Assembly: GCA_019416285.1 (NCBI GenBank)
Contig: DXXM01000037.1
Location: 1-30,840, forward strand
Source: Bacteroidales bacterium
GTDB taxonomy: Bacteria > Bacteroidota > Bacteroidia > Bacteroidales > Muribaculaceae
Length of the DNA: 30,840 bases
Direction: 5' to 3'
A program made the translations under genes and the position numbers. Under the pieces are notes generated by a model that was given only the letters and a program-made list of their open reading frames with translations, did no database searches and was not told where the DNA came from. Shown here piece by piece: positions 24,237 to 30,840 of the stretch. Numbering within the stretch: position 1 is the first letter of the stretch; every line of letters starts with the position of its first letter.

Positions 24237-24400
24237 TCAGAGTAGGGTAAATCAGAGTTATCAGAGTTATCAGAGCAATCAGAGTTATCAGGAAGTCTAA
24301 AAGCCCTCAACAAAATCAGAGCTATCAAAGTTTTTGATTACTCTGATAGCTCTGATTACTCTGATAGCTCTGATTACTCTGATAGCTCTGATAACTCTGA
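24237..24400. repeat. 9-bp tandem repeats in inverted blocks (eno-bcp gap)
   Basis: The left block holds four contiguous 9-mers TCAGAG(TT/CA)A at 24252-24287, with outlying copies at 24237 and 24316. The right block holds seven contiguous 9-mers T(TA/AG/AA)CTCTGA at 24338-24400, the reverse complement of the left unit. Right-block units alternate TTA/TAG, a higher-order 18-bp period. Folding 24252-24291 against the right block gives about 40 positions with one mismatch and two G-U pairs. The block ends 7 bp from the bcp stop and follows the eno terminator directly. Confidence 0.93.
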
Positions 24401-24407
24401 TCTACTC

Positions 24408-24860
24408 TCAAGAAAGCAACCCCAGCAGCTGTTCGCCGGCTTTCTTGGTGTCGACTTTAGAGATAATGTGGATGAGTCGGTGGTCAGCGTCAGTGACGAA
24501 AGTTGTGCGCACGGTGCCCATATACTCGCGGCCGGCCATCTTTTTCTTCTGCCATACGCCGAAACTCTGATTGACCTCGGTAGTCGGGTCCGAAAGGAGT
24601 GTGAAGGGAAGAGAAAATTTCTCCGCGAACTTCATGTGGCTTGCGGGAGAGTCCTTGCTGATGCCGATGATAGTGTAGCCCTTGGCGGCAAGTTCGCTGT
24701 TGTAGTCGCGCAGCGAGCAGGCTTCAGCCGTGCAGCCCGGAGTGTTGTCCTTGGGGTAGAAATAGATAATCAGGGGCTTGCCTGCAAGGTCAGTGCTTCT
24801 TACCTCCCGGCCTTCCGAATCGAGACCGAGGATTTCGGGGATTTTATCGCCAATTTCCAT
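24408..24860 (-). CDS. bcp: Thioredoxin-dependent thiol peroxidase (Bcp/PrxQ peroxiredoxin)
   Basis: This 150-aa cytosolic peroxiredoxin reduces hydrogen and organic peroxides using thioredoxin. The peroxidatic cysteine is Cys43 in KDNTPGCTAEAC, and the resolving cysteine Cys48 lies five residues later, the typical PrxQ pair. IIYFYPKDNTPGC and the later FGVWQKKKMAGREYMG segment match the family. Length is standard. The ATG at 24860 follows a leader of about 70 nt that contains a perfect GC-rich hairpin (GGCGC-GTGT-GCGCC, 24912-24925). It is divergent from the GT2 gene, and the 9-bp repeat hairpin lies just beyond its stop. Confidence 0.95.
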   Translation of the reverse strand: MEIGDKIPEILGLDSEGREVRSTDLAGKPLIIYFYPKDNTPGCTAEACSLRDYNSELAAKGYTIIGISKDSPASHMKFAEKFSLPFTLLSDPTTEVNQSFGVWQKKKMAGREYMGTVRTTFVTDADHRLIHIISKVDTKKAGEQLLGLLS

Positions 24861-24936
24861 GTGTTAATTGATTATTGTGTTTGTTTGTGATGTAGTTTGG
24901 GTTGTCGTCGCGGCGCGTGTGCGCCCGATTGGATTC

Positions 24937-24966
24937 CAAATTTACATAATATCTCTCTTATATCAA
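24937..24966 (-). promoter_or_regulatory. Promoter of bcp
   Basis: On the minus strand the -33 TTG (24964-24966) and -7 TAAATTTG (24937-24944) are 19 nt apart. It stands back to back with the GT2 promoter: the two -33 elements are about 19 bp apart. Confidence 0.65.
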
Positions 24967-24985
24967 TGGTTTCGGCTTCCCTATA

Positions 24986-25017
24986 GTTGACAGTAGTTGA
25001 AATTTTATCTAACTTTG
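24986..25017 (+). promoter_or_regulatory. Promoter of the GT2 gene, very close to its ATG
   Basis: The -33 GTTG (24986-24989) and -7 TAACTTTG (25010-25017) have a 20-nt spacer. The -7 box ends only 8 nt before the ATG at 25026, so transcription would start at or within a few bases of the start codon. Confidence 0.75.
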
Positions 25018-25025
25018 CTTCCGTC

Positions 25026-25946
25026 ATGAGCAATCCTGTCACTATAGTCATCCCGGCCTACAACCGTGCGGACACTCTGCCGCGCACTCTGCGCTCGATA
25101 GAGCGTCAGACGCTCGCGCCTGCCCGTGTGGTGCTTGTCGACAACGCCTCGACTGACTCAACATTCGCTCTGATGTCTGACTGGGCTGCCGCGCACCCCG
25201 ACCTGGATGTAATAGTGCTGAGTGAGGAAAAGCGTGGCGCCTGCGCCGCCCGCAACCGCGGACTACGTGAGGTGGAAAGCGATTTTGTGATGTTTTTCGA
25301 CTCCGACGATGAGATGCTCCCCACCCACGTGGCCGATTTCACCACCGCCATAGAAAAATCACTTGATACGGACATATTCGGCCGCAGCATCATCTCCCGA
25401 AATCTCGACGGGAGCAGCCGCAAACTCTATTTCACCGCCCGCAATCCTATGTTCAACCACCTTTTCCGCGGCTGTCTGTCGACGCAGCGCATTGTGGTCC
25501 GCACATCGCTGGCGCGCATGGCAGGCGGGTGGAACGAGACACTTCCAGTGTGGAACGACTTTGAATTTGGTTCACGTCTGCTGTTGCTGACCGAAAGGGT
25601 AGGGGAGGTGCCCGGCGAGCCGTCCGTCATAGCATATCAGCAGGCGGAGTCAATCACAGGCACATCTTTCGGCGCGAAAGCCGGGCAGTGGGAGAGGACG
25701 CTCGACATGATGGAGACTGATTTTATCGGGGAGAGGCGCTATGACCTGCTGAAATGGCTCGACTGCCGCCGCATGATTCTTGCCGCGCACTATCGGCTGG
25801 AAAATTCCCCCGAATTAGCGGAACAACTCCTCCGGAAAACGCTTGACGGCAATCCTCACGCCACCCGTCTGCGCCTTATCTATGCCCACAACCTCCGGTT
25901 CAGACGCCTCACCTGGCTCTGTGCAAAAATCCTGTTCTGCTGTTGA
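25026..25946 (+). CDS. Family 2 glycosyltransferase
   Basis: This 306-aa GT-A fold enzyme transfers a sugar from a nucleotide donor to an unknown acceptor. The N-terminal half carries TIVIPAYNRADTLPRTL (6-22), VVLVDNASTDST (35-46), RGACAARNRGL (70-80) and the metal-binding FFDSDDE (90-96). The C-terminal part is helical and has no clear membrane segment. The frame is open to a TTG at 24987, but that codon lies inside the -33 element; the ATG at 25026 restores the standard family start. It is a single-gene unit that converges on the suf-linked glycosyltransferase-like gene, with no strong terminator between. Confidence 0.88.
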   Translation: MSNPVTIVIPAYNRADTLPRTLRSIERQTLAPARVVLVDNASTDSTFALMSDWAAAHPDLDVIVLSEEKRGACAARNRGLREVESDFVMFFDSDDEMLPTHVADFTTAIEKSLDTDIFGRSIISRNLDGSSRKLYFTARNPMFNHLFRGCLSTQRIVVRTSLARMAGGWNETLPVWNDFEFGSRLLLLTERVGEVPGEPSVIAYQQAESITGTSFGAKAGQWERTLDMMETDFIGERRYDLLKWLDCRRMILAAHYRLENSPELAEQLLRKTLDGNPHATRLRLIYAHNLRFRRLTWLCAKILFCC

Positions 25947-25992
25947 TATGACCGGTTTGAAAAACGGCCCTACAGACAACTGGAATTCCCTT

Positions 25993-26853
25993 TTAATCTT
26001 CCTTTATACGCGTGCTGATGATTTTCAGCGGTATATTTCCGATTACCGCCGCCGTGTCGGTATAAGAGCTGTAATAGCTTCCTAAGATTTCACTGGTCAT
26101 AGCCAGCGCCCAAAGGTCGGCCGCGCCGTGCAACATGCCGCGCAGCGATGTCCGCGACGCATTTTCGTCGCCCTGCATCACCCGCTTGCCGAAGCGCGCT
26201 GCAAGCGTCCGCATCACATTTCCGTCGTCGGAGGCCACGAAGAAATTCACCTCGCTGTCCGCTTCTATCCGTCGTTCCATCTCGCTTATGAAAAGCTCGA
26301 CCGGACTCGCCTCGATTGATTTCGTGTTGTCCGTGCGCCGGATGTGTACCCCCACTGTCTTATTGTTGAAACCCACGGTTTTCTCCTCAATCAGTTTCCT
26401 GACTGGCGCCGACGGGCGGAAAAGCCCACGCATATCCTCCTCGCGGCAACCGCCTGTTGCGGTACCCGAGATGAGCAATACATCTCCCCCGGCCTCAGCG
26501 ATTTCCTTAGCGAAATCCTCGTCTCGGCCATAGAATCTGCACAGATTGCCGCCTTCCCTGAAAACTTTACTATAAGCCGATGCCTGATATATCGCCGGAA
26601 CATACAGATTACGTTTGCGCGGTATATCCCATTTCAGCGTATATCCTCCCGCGCCCGGCTCAATCACCTGAATCTCTTCCGGAAGCGGCTCGAAAAGGTC
26701 GGTGAACCCGGCGCGGACATCGTCGTTAGACCGCCACACAACTTTCAGCTCACGCCCTGACAGCCGCGCGAGATTCACTCCGGCGGCTATGGCGCGCATG
26801 CGGTTGCAGAGACCGCCGATGGCGTTGACCGTGAGATTACGTCTGCCGCTCAT
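25993..26853 (-). CDS. Glycosyltransferase-like protein with HxRRxD motif
   Basis: This 286-aa protein begins NLTVNAIGGLCNRMRAI and carries VGVHIRRTDNTKS (His170 to Asp175), followed by VNFFVASDD. GG-xNR-R near the N-terminus plus HIRRxD is the pattern of the fucosyltransferase-like GT-B families (GT11, GT23, GT65 and relatives), where the Arg contacts the GDP-sugar. I therefore read it as a probable glycosyltransferase; donor and acceptor are unknown. The frame is open to 26943, but that start would overlap sufS by 77 nt; the ATG at 26853, 13 bp after the sufS stop, fits better. It lies last in the suf operon, an unexpected place for such an enzyme. Confidence 0.7.
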   Translation of the reverse strand: MSGRRNLTVNAIGGLCNRMRAIAAGVNLARLSGRELKVVWRSNDDVRAGFTDLFEPLPEEIQVIEPGAGGYTLKWDIPRKRNLYVPAIYQASAYSKVFREGGNLCRFYGRDEDFAKEIAEAGGDVLLISGTATGGCREEDMRGLFRPSAPVRKLIEEKTVGFNNKTVGVHIRRTDNTKSIEASPVELFISEMERRIEADSEVNFFVASDDGNVMRTLAARFGKRVMQGDENASRTSLRGMLHGAADLWALAMTSEILGSYYSSYTDTAAVIGNIPLKIISTRIKED

Positions 26854-26866
26854 TGGGGGCTCACAC

Positions 26867-28087
26867 TTATCGCAGCATTTCGCTGACGCGCTTGAGGGCT
26901 GAAAGGAAGAGGTCACATTCCTCCATCGTGTTGTAGACGGCAAACGAGGCGCGCACCGTGCCCTCGATTCCGAGGCTCGTCATGAGCGGCTGCGCGCAGT
27001 GATGGCCCGTGCGCACGGCAATGCCGAGCTTGTCGAGCAGCATGCCCATGTCGTAGTGATGCTCGTTGCCCACAAGGAAGGAGATGATGGCGCATTTGCC
27101 GGGAGCCGTGCCGAAAATCCTTATGTCGGGTATCTCCTCGAGCATGCGGCGGGTGGTGTAGTCGAGCAGTTCATGTTCATGGGCCGCGATGTTCTCGATG
27201 CCGATGCGCTCCATATAGTTCATGGCCTTGTGGAAAGCAGCGATGTCAATGAAGTCGGGAGTTCCGGCCTCGAACTTGTAGGGGAGTTCGGCGAAGGTGG
27301 TTTTTTCGAAGCTGACCGACTCAATCATCTCGCCTCCGCCCTGATAGGGTGGCATGATTTCCAGCAGTTTGCGCTTTCCGTAGAGCACTCCCACACCGGC
27401 CGGGCCATACATCTTGTGGGCAGAGAAAACATAGAAGTCGGCGTCGATGTCCTGAACGTCGATTTTGAGGTGTGGTGCGGCCTGGGCGCCGTCGATAAGC
27501 ACGGGAACGCCGTGGCTGTGGGCTTCGGCAATGATTTCATTGACCGGATTGACGGTGCCGAGCACGTTGGAGGCGTGGCAGACCGACACGAAGCGGGTGT
27601 GCTCGTTGAAAAGTGCGCGGTAGGCGTCCATGTCGAGCGAACCGTCCTCGCGGATTGGAATCACCCGTATCTTTATGTCGGCGCGGCGCTGGAGCAACTG
27701 CCAGGGCACGATGTTGGAGTGATGTTCCATCACCGAGAGGATGATTTCGTCGCCGTCGCGGAGGAAGGTGCCGCCGTAGGAGGCCGCCACGAGGTTTATC
27801 GCCTCAGTCGTGCCGCGGGTGAATATGATTTCCTCGGCCGAAGACGCGTTTATGAACTCCTTCACCCTGCGCCGGGTGCTTTCTTGAAGCTCGGTGGCTT
27901 CCATGGAGAGGGTGTGGACGCCGCGGTGGACATTGGCTTTCGTCTGTGTATACTCCGAGACTATCGCGTCGACCACCTCGCGCGGCGTCTGCGAGGTGGC
28001 GGTGTTATCGAGATAGACGAGCGGATGGTTATATATGGTGCGCTGAAGTATCGGGTAGTCAGCGCGTATCTTTGCAATATCCAGCAT
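26867..28087 (-). CDS. sufS: Cysteine desulfurase SufS
   Basis: SufS is a group II PLP-dependent cysteine desulfurase that takes sulfur from cysteine as an enzyme persulfide for Fe-S cluster assembly. At 406 aa it is standard. The PLP lysine is Lys225 in FSAHKMYGPAG, and the catalytic cysteine is Cys364 in RTGHHCAQPL, in the short-loop context typical of SufS rather than IscS. THSMEATELQ-like and TRGTTEAINLVA motifs are also clear. It follows sufD by 36 bp. No sufE or sufU gene is adjacent; a sulfur-transfer partner would have to be elsewhere. Confidence 0.95.
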   Translation of the reverse strand: MLDIAKIRADYPILQRTIYNHPLVYLDNTATSQTPREVVDAIVSEYTQTKANVHRGVHTLSMEATELQESTRRRVKEFINASSAEEIIFTRGTTEAINLVAASYGGTFLRDGDEIILSVMEHHSNIVPWQLLQRRADIKIRVIPIREDGSLDMDAYRALFNEHTRFVSVCHASNVLGTVNPVNEIIAEAHSHGVPVLIDGAQAAPHLKIDVQDIDADFYVFSAHKMYGPAGVGVLYGKRKLLEIMPPYQGGGEMIESVSFEKTTFAELPYKFEAGTPDFIDIAAFHKAMNYMERIGIENIAAHEHELLDYTTRRMLEEIPDIRIFGTAPGKCAIISFLVGNEHHYDMGMLLDKLGIAVRTGHHCAQPLMTSLGIEGTVRASFAVYNTMEECDLFLSALKRVSEMLR

Positions 28088-28123
28088 TGGTGTTTCGGTG
28101 TTTATGTTTATGGTTTCGGATAT

Positions 28124-29473
28124 TTAACACTCCTTGCTGCGGCAGGAGGAACAGTCACCGAGAGAGCCTGAGAAGCGGCGGTCGACGAGGTGGAGCAGAC
28201 GCTCCCGGAGTCCGCTGATGTGGACGCTGTCGATTACGTCGACCATAAATGCCTGCATGAGCATGGTCCTGGCTTCGGCCTCGGGGATGCCGCGCGAGCG
28301 CATGTAGAAGAGCGCGTCGTTGTCGAGCTGGCCGGTTGTGGCGCCGTGCGAGCACTTGACGTCGTCGTTATAGATTTCGAGTTGCGGCTTGCAGTGCATG
28401 CGCGCCTCGGTCGAGGCGAGTATGTTGCGGTTGCTCTGGTATGCCTCGGTGAACTGTGCGCCGGGGGCCACGAGGATGCTTCCCTCGAAAGCGCCGCTCG
28501 CTGTGTCGTCGAGCACATATTTGAAAAGCTGGTTGCTGTGGCTGCGCGGGCTCAGGTGGCGGATCACGGAATTATTGTCGGTGTGCATGCTGTCCGACCC
28601 GATGACCATGCCTGCGAGGTGAGTCTCGCAGTGCTCTCCGGTGAGGTCGATTTCAAAATCGTTGCGGGTGGTGCCGCAGGTGAGGGTGGTGGTGTTGAAT
28701 GTGAAGTGCGAGCCGCTTTCCTGGCGCACGAACATGCGTGAGTAGCGCGATGTGGCGGCCGACGATTCCTCGATGGAGCAGGCTTCGAATTTAGCCCCTT
28801 CACCGATGAACACCTCGGCTATCTGCGAGTCCAGATAGGTATTTGTCTTGTCCTGAGTGTGGTCGCAGACCAGGAGCTGCAGTTCGGCCTCCGGCTCGAT
28901 GACGATGAGGAGGCGGCGGAAAGCTGCAGTGGGGACAGGCGATGAGAACACGTTGACGAGCTGCAGCGGACGCTCCGGGCGCACTCCGCGGGGGACGTAG
29001 ATCATCACTCCGTCCTGCGCGAGCATGGTGTTCAGGGCCACCGATGCCTCTCCCATCGGGGCTATCGAGGCATAGAATTTCTCCATCACCTCCGGAAGCT
29101 CTGTGGCGGCGCGTTTCAGCGAGCCGAAAAACATGCCCTCGGGCAGTTTTGACTCAAGCATCGAGGTGGGGTGGAAGGAGTCGTTGATGACGAGCCCTAA
29201 CATTGTCGACAGCGAGGGGACGTCGCAGCGGAATGTCGCGGCGATGTCGACGGGTATATTGACGCGGCTGATGTTCACTCCGTAGTCGGGCGCGAACATG
29301 TCGGCTATCGATGTCTTTTCGAAACCCTCGCAGCTCCTGTCGGGCAGCTTCGAGTCGCGCAGCGCCTCAAGCGCCTCGTCGCGCACGGCGTTGAGCTTTC
29401 CGGCTGAGTTGGCGTTGATGGTGTCGCGGTGCTCCTCATAGAGCTGTATATATTGGGTCAGTGGATTGCTCAT
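28124..29473 (-). CDS. sufD: Fe-S cluster assembly scaffold subunit SufD
   Basis: SufD is the partner of SufB in the SufBC2D scaffold on which Fe-S clusters are built. The 449-aa length and the C-terminal beta-helix features fit: DSMHTDNNSVIRHLSPRS, YQSNRNILASTEARMHCKPQLEI in part, and the highly conserved KCSHGATTGQLDNDALFYMRSRGI region (each named only by its centre). It is SufD rather than SufB because it is under 460 aa and lacks the SufB N-terminal Cys region. The protein ends in a short Cys-rich tail, CSSCRSKEC. Its start codon overlaps the sufC stop by 4 nt, so the two are translationally coupled. Confidence 0.93.
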   Translation of the reverse strand: MSNPLTQYIQLYEEHRDTINANSAGKLNAVRDEALEALRDSKLPDRSCEGFEKTSIADMFAPDYGVNISRVNIPVDIAATFRCDVPSLSTMLGLVINDSFHPTSMLESKLPEGMFFGSLKRAATELPEVMEKFYASIAPMGEASVALNTMLAQDGVMIYVPRGVRPERPLQLVNVFSSPVPTAAFRRLLIVIEPEAELQLLVCDHTQDKTNTYLDSQIAEVFIGEGAKFEACSIEESSAATSRYSRMFVRQESGSHFTFNTTTLTCGTTRNDFEIDLTGEHCETHLAGMVIGSDSMHTDNNSVIRHLSPRSHSNQLFKYVLDDTASGAFEGSILVAPGAQFTEAYQSNRNILASTEARMHCKPQLEIYNDDVKCSHGATTGQLDNDALFYMRSRGIPEAEARTMLMQAFMVDVIDSVHISGLRERLLHLVDRRFSGSLGDCSSCRSKEC

Positions 29474-30234
29474 AGCTCGTTTTCTTCTTTAATCCAGTCA
29501 TAGCCCTTCTCTTCGAGTTCGAGGGCGAGTTCGGGACCGCCGGTCTTGACGATGCGGCCTTTGTAGAGGATATGCACGAAGTCGGGGCGGATGTAGTCGA
29601 GGAGACGCTGGTAGTGGGTGATGACGATGGTGGCGTTTTTGTCGGTCTTGAGCTTGTTGACGCCGCCGGCCACTATGCGGAGAGCGTCGATGTCAAGGCC
29701 TGAGTCAGTTTCGTCGAGGATGGCCAGGCGGGGTTCGAGCACGGCCATCTGGAATATCTCGTTGCGCTTCTTCTCGCCGCCGGAAAAGCCCTCGTTGACC
29801 GAGCGCGATGCCAGTTTGTTGTCGAGCTCCACAATGGCGCGCTTCTGGCGCATCATCTTGAGGAAATCGCTCGCGCTGAGCGGCGCCTCGTTGAAATATT
29901 TGCGCTTGGCGTTGACTGCGGCGCGCATGAAGTTGACCATCGACACTCCGGGGATTTCCACGGGATACTGGAATGAGAGGAACAGACCTTCATGGCTGCG
30001 GTCCTCGGGCGGCAGGTCAAGAAGGTTGACCCCGTGGAGCCAGGCCTCTCCTTCGGTGACGGTATAGGCCGGATTTCCCGCCAGCACACCCGAGAGGGTG
30101 CTCTTGCCGGAACCGTTGGGACCCATGATTGCATGGACTTCTCCTTCGTTGACGCTGAGGTTGACTCCGCGGAGTATCTCCTTGCCTTCGACTGAGGCGT
30201 GGAGATTGCGCACTTCAAGTAGTTTCTTGCTCAT
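29470..30234 (-). CDS. sufC: Fe-S cluster assembly ATPase SufC
   Basis: SufC is the ABC-type ATPase of the SufBC2D complex; it drives structural change in the scaffold and is not a membrane transporter. At 254 aa it is standard. The Walker A motif is GPNGSGKST (38-46), the signature is SGGEKKRNE, and Walker B is LAILDETDSGLD, the SufC form with DETDSGLD rather than the DEPT of most transporters. The ATG at 30234 has a full consensus promoter 47 nt upstream (30281-30312), so sufC is the first gene of its transcript and sufB is not upstream of it here. Confidence 0.96.
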   Translation of the reverse strand: MSKKLLEVRNLHASVEGKEILRGVNLSVNEGEVHAIMGPNGSGKSTLSGVLAGNPAYTVTEGEAWLHGVNLLDLPPEDRSHEGLFLSFQYPVEIPGVSMVNFMRAAVNAKRKYFNEAPLSASDFLKMMRQKRAIVELDNKLASRSVNEGFSGGEKKRNEIFQMAVLEPRLAILDETDSGLDIDALRIVAGGVNKLKTDKNATIVITHYQRLLDYIRPDFVHILYKGRIVKTGGPELALELEEKGYDWIKEENEL

Positions 30235-30280
30235 CCTTAAATATATATGATTGAGATGTTATCCTGTTGATTTGGTGATG

Positions 30281-30312
30281 CGAAATTACTCAATTTCTCT
30301 CATCTACCCAAA
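30281..30312 (-). promoter_or_regulatory. Promoter of the sufCDS operon
   Basis: On the minus strand the -33 TTTG (30309-30312) and -7 TAATTTCG (30281-30288, one mismatch) have a 20-nt spacer. It predicts a leader of about 40 nt for sufC. Confidence 0.65.
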
Positions 30313-30400
30313 CATTTTCGCAATGACTTTGGTTTGTAGCACCCCCCTTTTGCTATGCCGGAATAGCCGCCCTGTGTGAAGAGATGTTAAATATCGCGTC

Positions 30401-30436
30401 CGTAACAATATTGTGCTACGATTGTAACCGCATTGT
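30401..30436. promoter_or_regulatory. Candidate operator: ATTGT repeats at 11-bp spacing
   Basis: ATTGT occurs at 30410-30414, 30421-30425 and 30432-30436, exactly 11 bp apart, so all three face one side of the helix. The first also forms the palindrome ACAATATTGT (30405-30414), flanked by CGTA and TACG. The array lies just upstream of the -7-like box at 30450. Confidence 0.45.
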
Positions 30437-30449
30437 AATATTTGGAGAA

Positions 30450-30457
30450 TACCTTTG
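30450..30457 (+). promoter_or_regulatory. Possible -7 box
   Basis: TACCTTTG followed by CA fits TAnnTTTG. No TTTG is at the preferred distance (TTG at 30422-30424 is 25 nt away), so it may depend on an activator bound at the ATTGT repeats. Confidence 0.4.
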
Positions 30458-30463
30458 CAACGT

Positions 30464-30624
30464 GAAAACAATGAAGCACTCTCGCAAACACAGAGAGATT
30501 GCTCACAAGATATAGAATCAATACCTAAACACGAAAATTTACGGTTGCAAAATAGTTTTTTTAGTAGACAAAACCAAAGATTTATCACATTTCTGCGAAA
30601 GGCTGTCGAGAACGACAGCCTTTC
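30464..30624 (+). ncRNA. Possible small RNA or leader unit
   Basis: A transcript from the box at 30450-30457 to the hairpin at 30597-30624 would be about 160 nt. It contains no credible gene, only a 14-codon basic, His-containing open frame at 30471-30515 (MKHSRKHREIAHKI). I do not recognise the RNA as 6S, tmRNA, RNase P or a riboswitch. It is a candidate only: the terminator is good but the promoter is partial. Confidence 0.3.
30597..30624 (+). terminator. Strong 12-bp hairpin with AGAA tetraloop
   Basis: GAAAGGCTGTCG (30597-30608) pairs perfectly with CGACAGCCTTTC (30613-30624) around AGAA. The A side and T side of the stem, plus pyrimidine-rich sequence afterwards, fit an intrinsic terminator for plus-strand transcription. 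Confidence 0.7.
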
Positions 30625-30806
30625 CTGCTATATATCCCTGCTTTTTTACATTTCAACCGGATTTTGCAGCTGCCCCCCTCTTGCCTGCCATCAGCCCGCT
30701 TGCCTGCTGCATGCCTGGCGCCCACCACGCTCGCCTGCCATCCATCCTCCATGTAGGGCCATCGCATGCGGTGGCCGCCCTTCCATGGGTCAATGTAAAT
30801 AACCGG
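30625..30806. other. C-rich gene-free stretch
   Basis: I see no gene here. The plus strand is strongly C-rich and carries scattered copies of TGCCTGC: TTGCCTGCCATC at 30681-30692, TTGCCTGC at 30700-30707 and TCGCCTGCCATC at 30731-30742. They could be decayed repeats; nothing more can be supported. Confidence 0.4.
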
Positions 30807-30839
30807 TTGTTAAAATATGGGAAAAGATAGCTAACTTTG
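30807..30839 (+). promoter_or_regulatory. Promoter reading out of the window
   Basis: TTG (30807-30809) and TAACTTTG (30832-30839) are 22 nt apart, slightly wide but otherwise consensus. It should serve a plus-strand gene just beyond the right edge. Confidence 0.55.
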
Positions 30840-30840
30840 C

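Noticed and set aside
24237..24400. CRISPR-like array or iterons of an origin
   Set aside because: There are no spacers. The inverted two-block layout and lack of a dnaA or rep gene argue against both; a hairpin at a convergent junction fits better.
25947..25992. Terminator between the two convergent glycosyltransferase genes
   Set aside because: Only a weak interrupted stem (CCGGTTT/AAACGG) without a T run was seen.
26999..28171. Long plus-strand ORF (390 codons) opposite sufS
   Set aside because: Antisense shadow; sufS has all catalytic residues.
30455..30802. Plus-strand ORF of 115 codons at the right end
   Set aside because: It starts at a TTG within the -7 box, crosses a 12-bp terminator hairpin and ends in C-rich low-complexity sequence. 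Composition is unlike the real genes.

Overview
This window reads as a piece of a Bacteroidales chromosome, most likely Muribaculaceae or a close relative (the family is an inference). The grounds are Bacteroidetes-type promoters (TAnnTTTG at -7, usually TAACTTTGC, with TTTG/TTG about 19-21 nt upstream) in front of most transcription units, GC-rich third codon positions, and gene sets typical of the order: DUF3822-rsmD, a hut operon with fused ftcD, and a short sufCDS operon. All recognisable genes are core metabolism or information processing. I saw no rRNA, tRNA, CRISPR array, phage or transposase.

Layout. 1-370 holds no firm gene, but contains a long imperfect hairpin and a terminator. 371-1743 (+) is DUF3822 overlapping rsmD. 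1769-1886 is a perfect 43-bp inverted repeat. 1890-8537 (-) is a histidine-degradation operon in the order ftcD, hutU, hutH, hutI, taking histidine through urocanate, imidazolonepropionate and formiminoglutamate to glutamate, ammonia and 5,10-methenyl-THF. An Lrp/AsnC regulator (8664-9146, -) lies just upstream and is divergent from the O-acetylhomoserine sulfhydrylase gene metY (9328-10617, +). Then, all on +, come a 52-aa orphan protein, a YqeY-family protein with serS, rbfA with a LolC/E-like permease, mannose-1-phosphate guanylyltransferase with a bifunctional (p)ppGpp synthetase/hydrolase, carA-carB, and eno. On the right, the peroxiredoxin gene bcp (-) is divergent from a GT2 glycosyltransferase (+). 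That gene converges on a minus-strand operon sufC-sufD-sufS plus a second, unrelated glycosyltransferase-like gene. 30235-30840 has no gene, but holds the sufC promoter, a possible regulated small-RNA unit and a promoter reading out of the window.

Most interesting: three large inverted repeats sit 3-14 bp beyond stop codons of minus-strand genes (hutI, hutU, bcp). Two of them, at loci 20 kb apart, share one unusual architecture: tandem 9-bp units in one orientation facing tandem 9-bp units in the other. The unit sequence differs completely between the two loci. They look like a class of built-up 3'-end hairpins not explained by any gene here. Further points are a sufCDS operon that starts without sufB, a GT2 mRNA predicted to be leaderless, and three ATTGT direct repeats at exact 11-bp spacing upstream of a promoter-terminator pair with no real gene.
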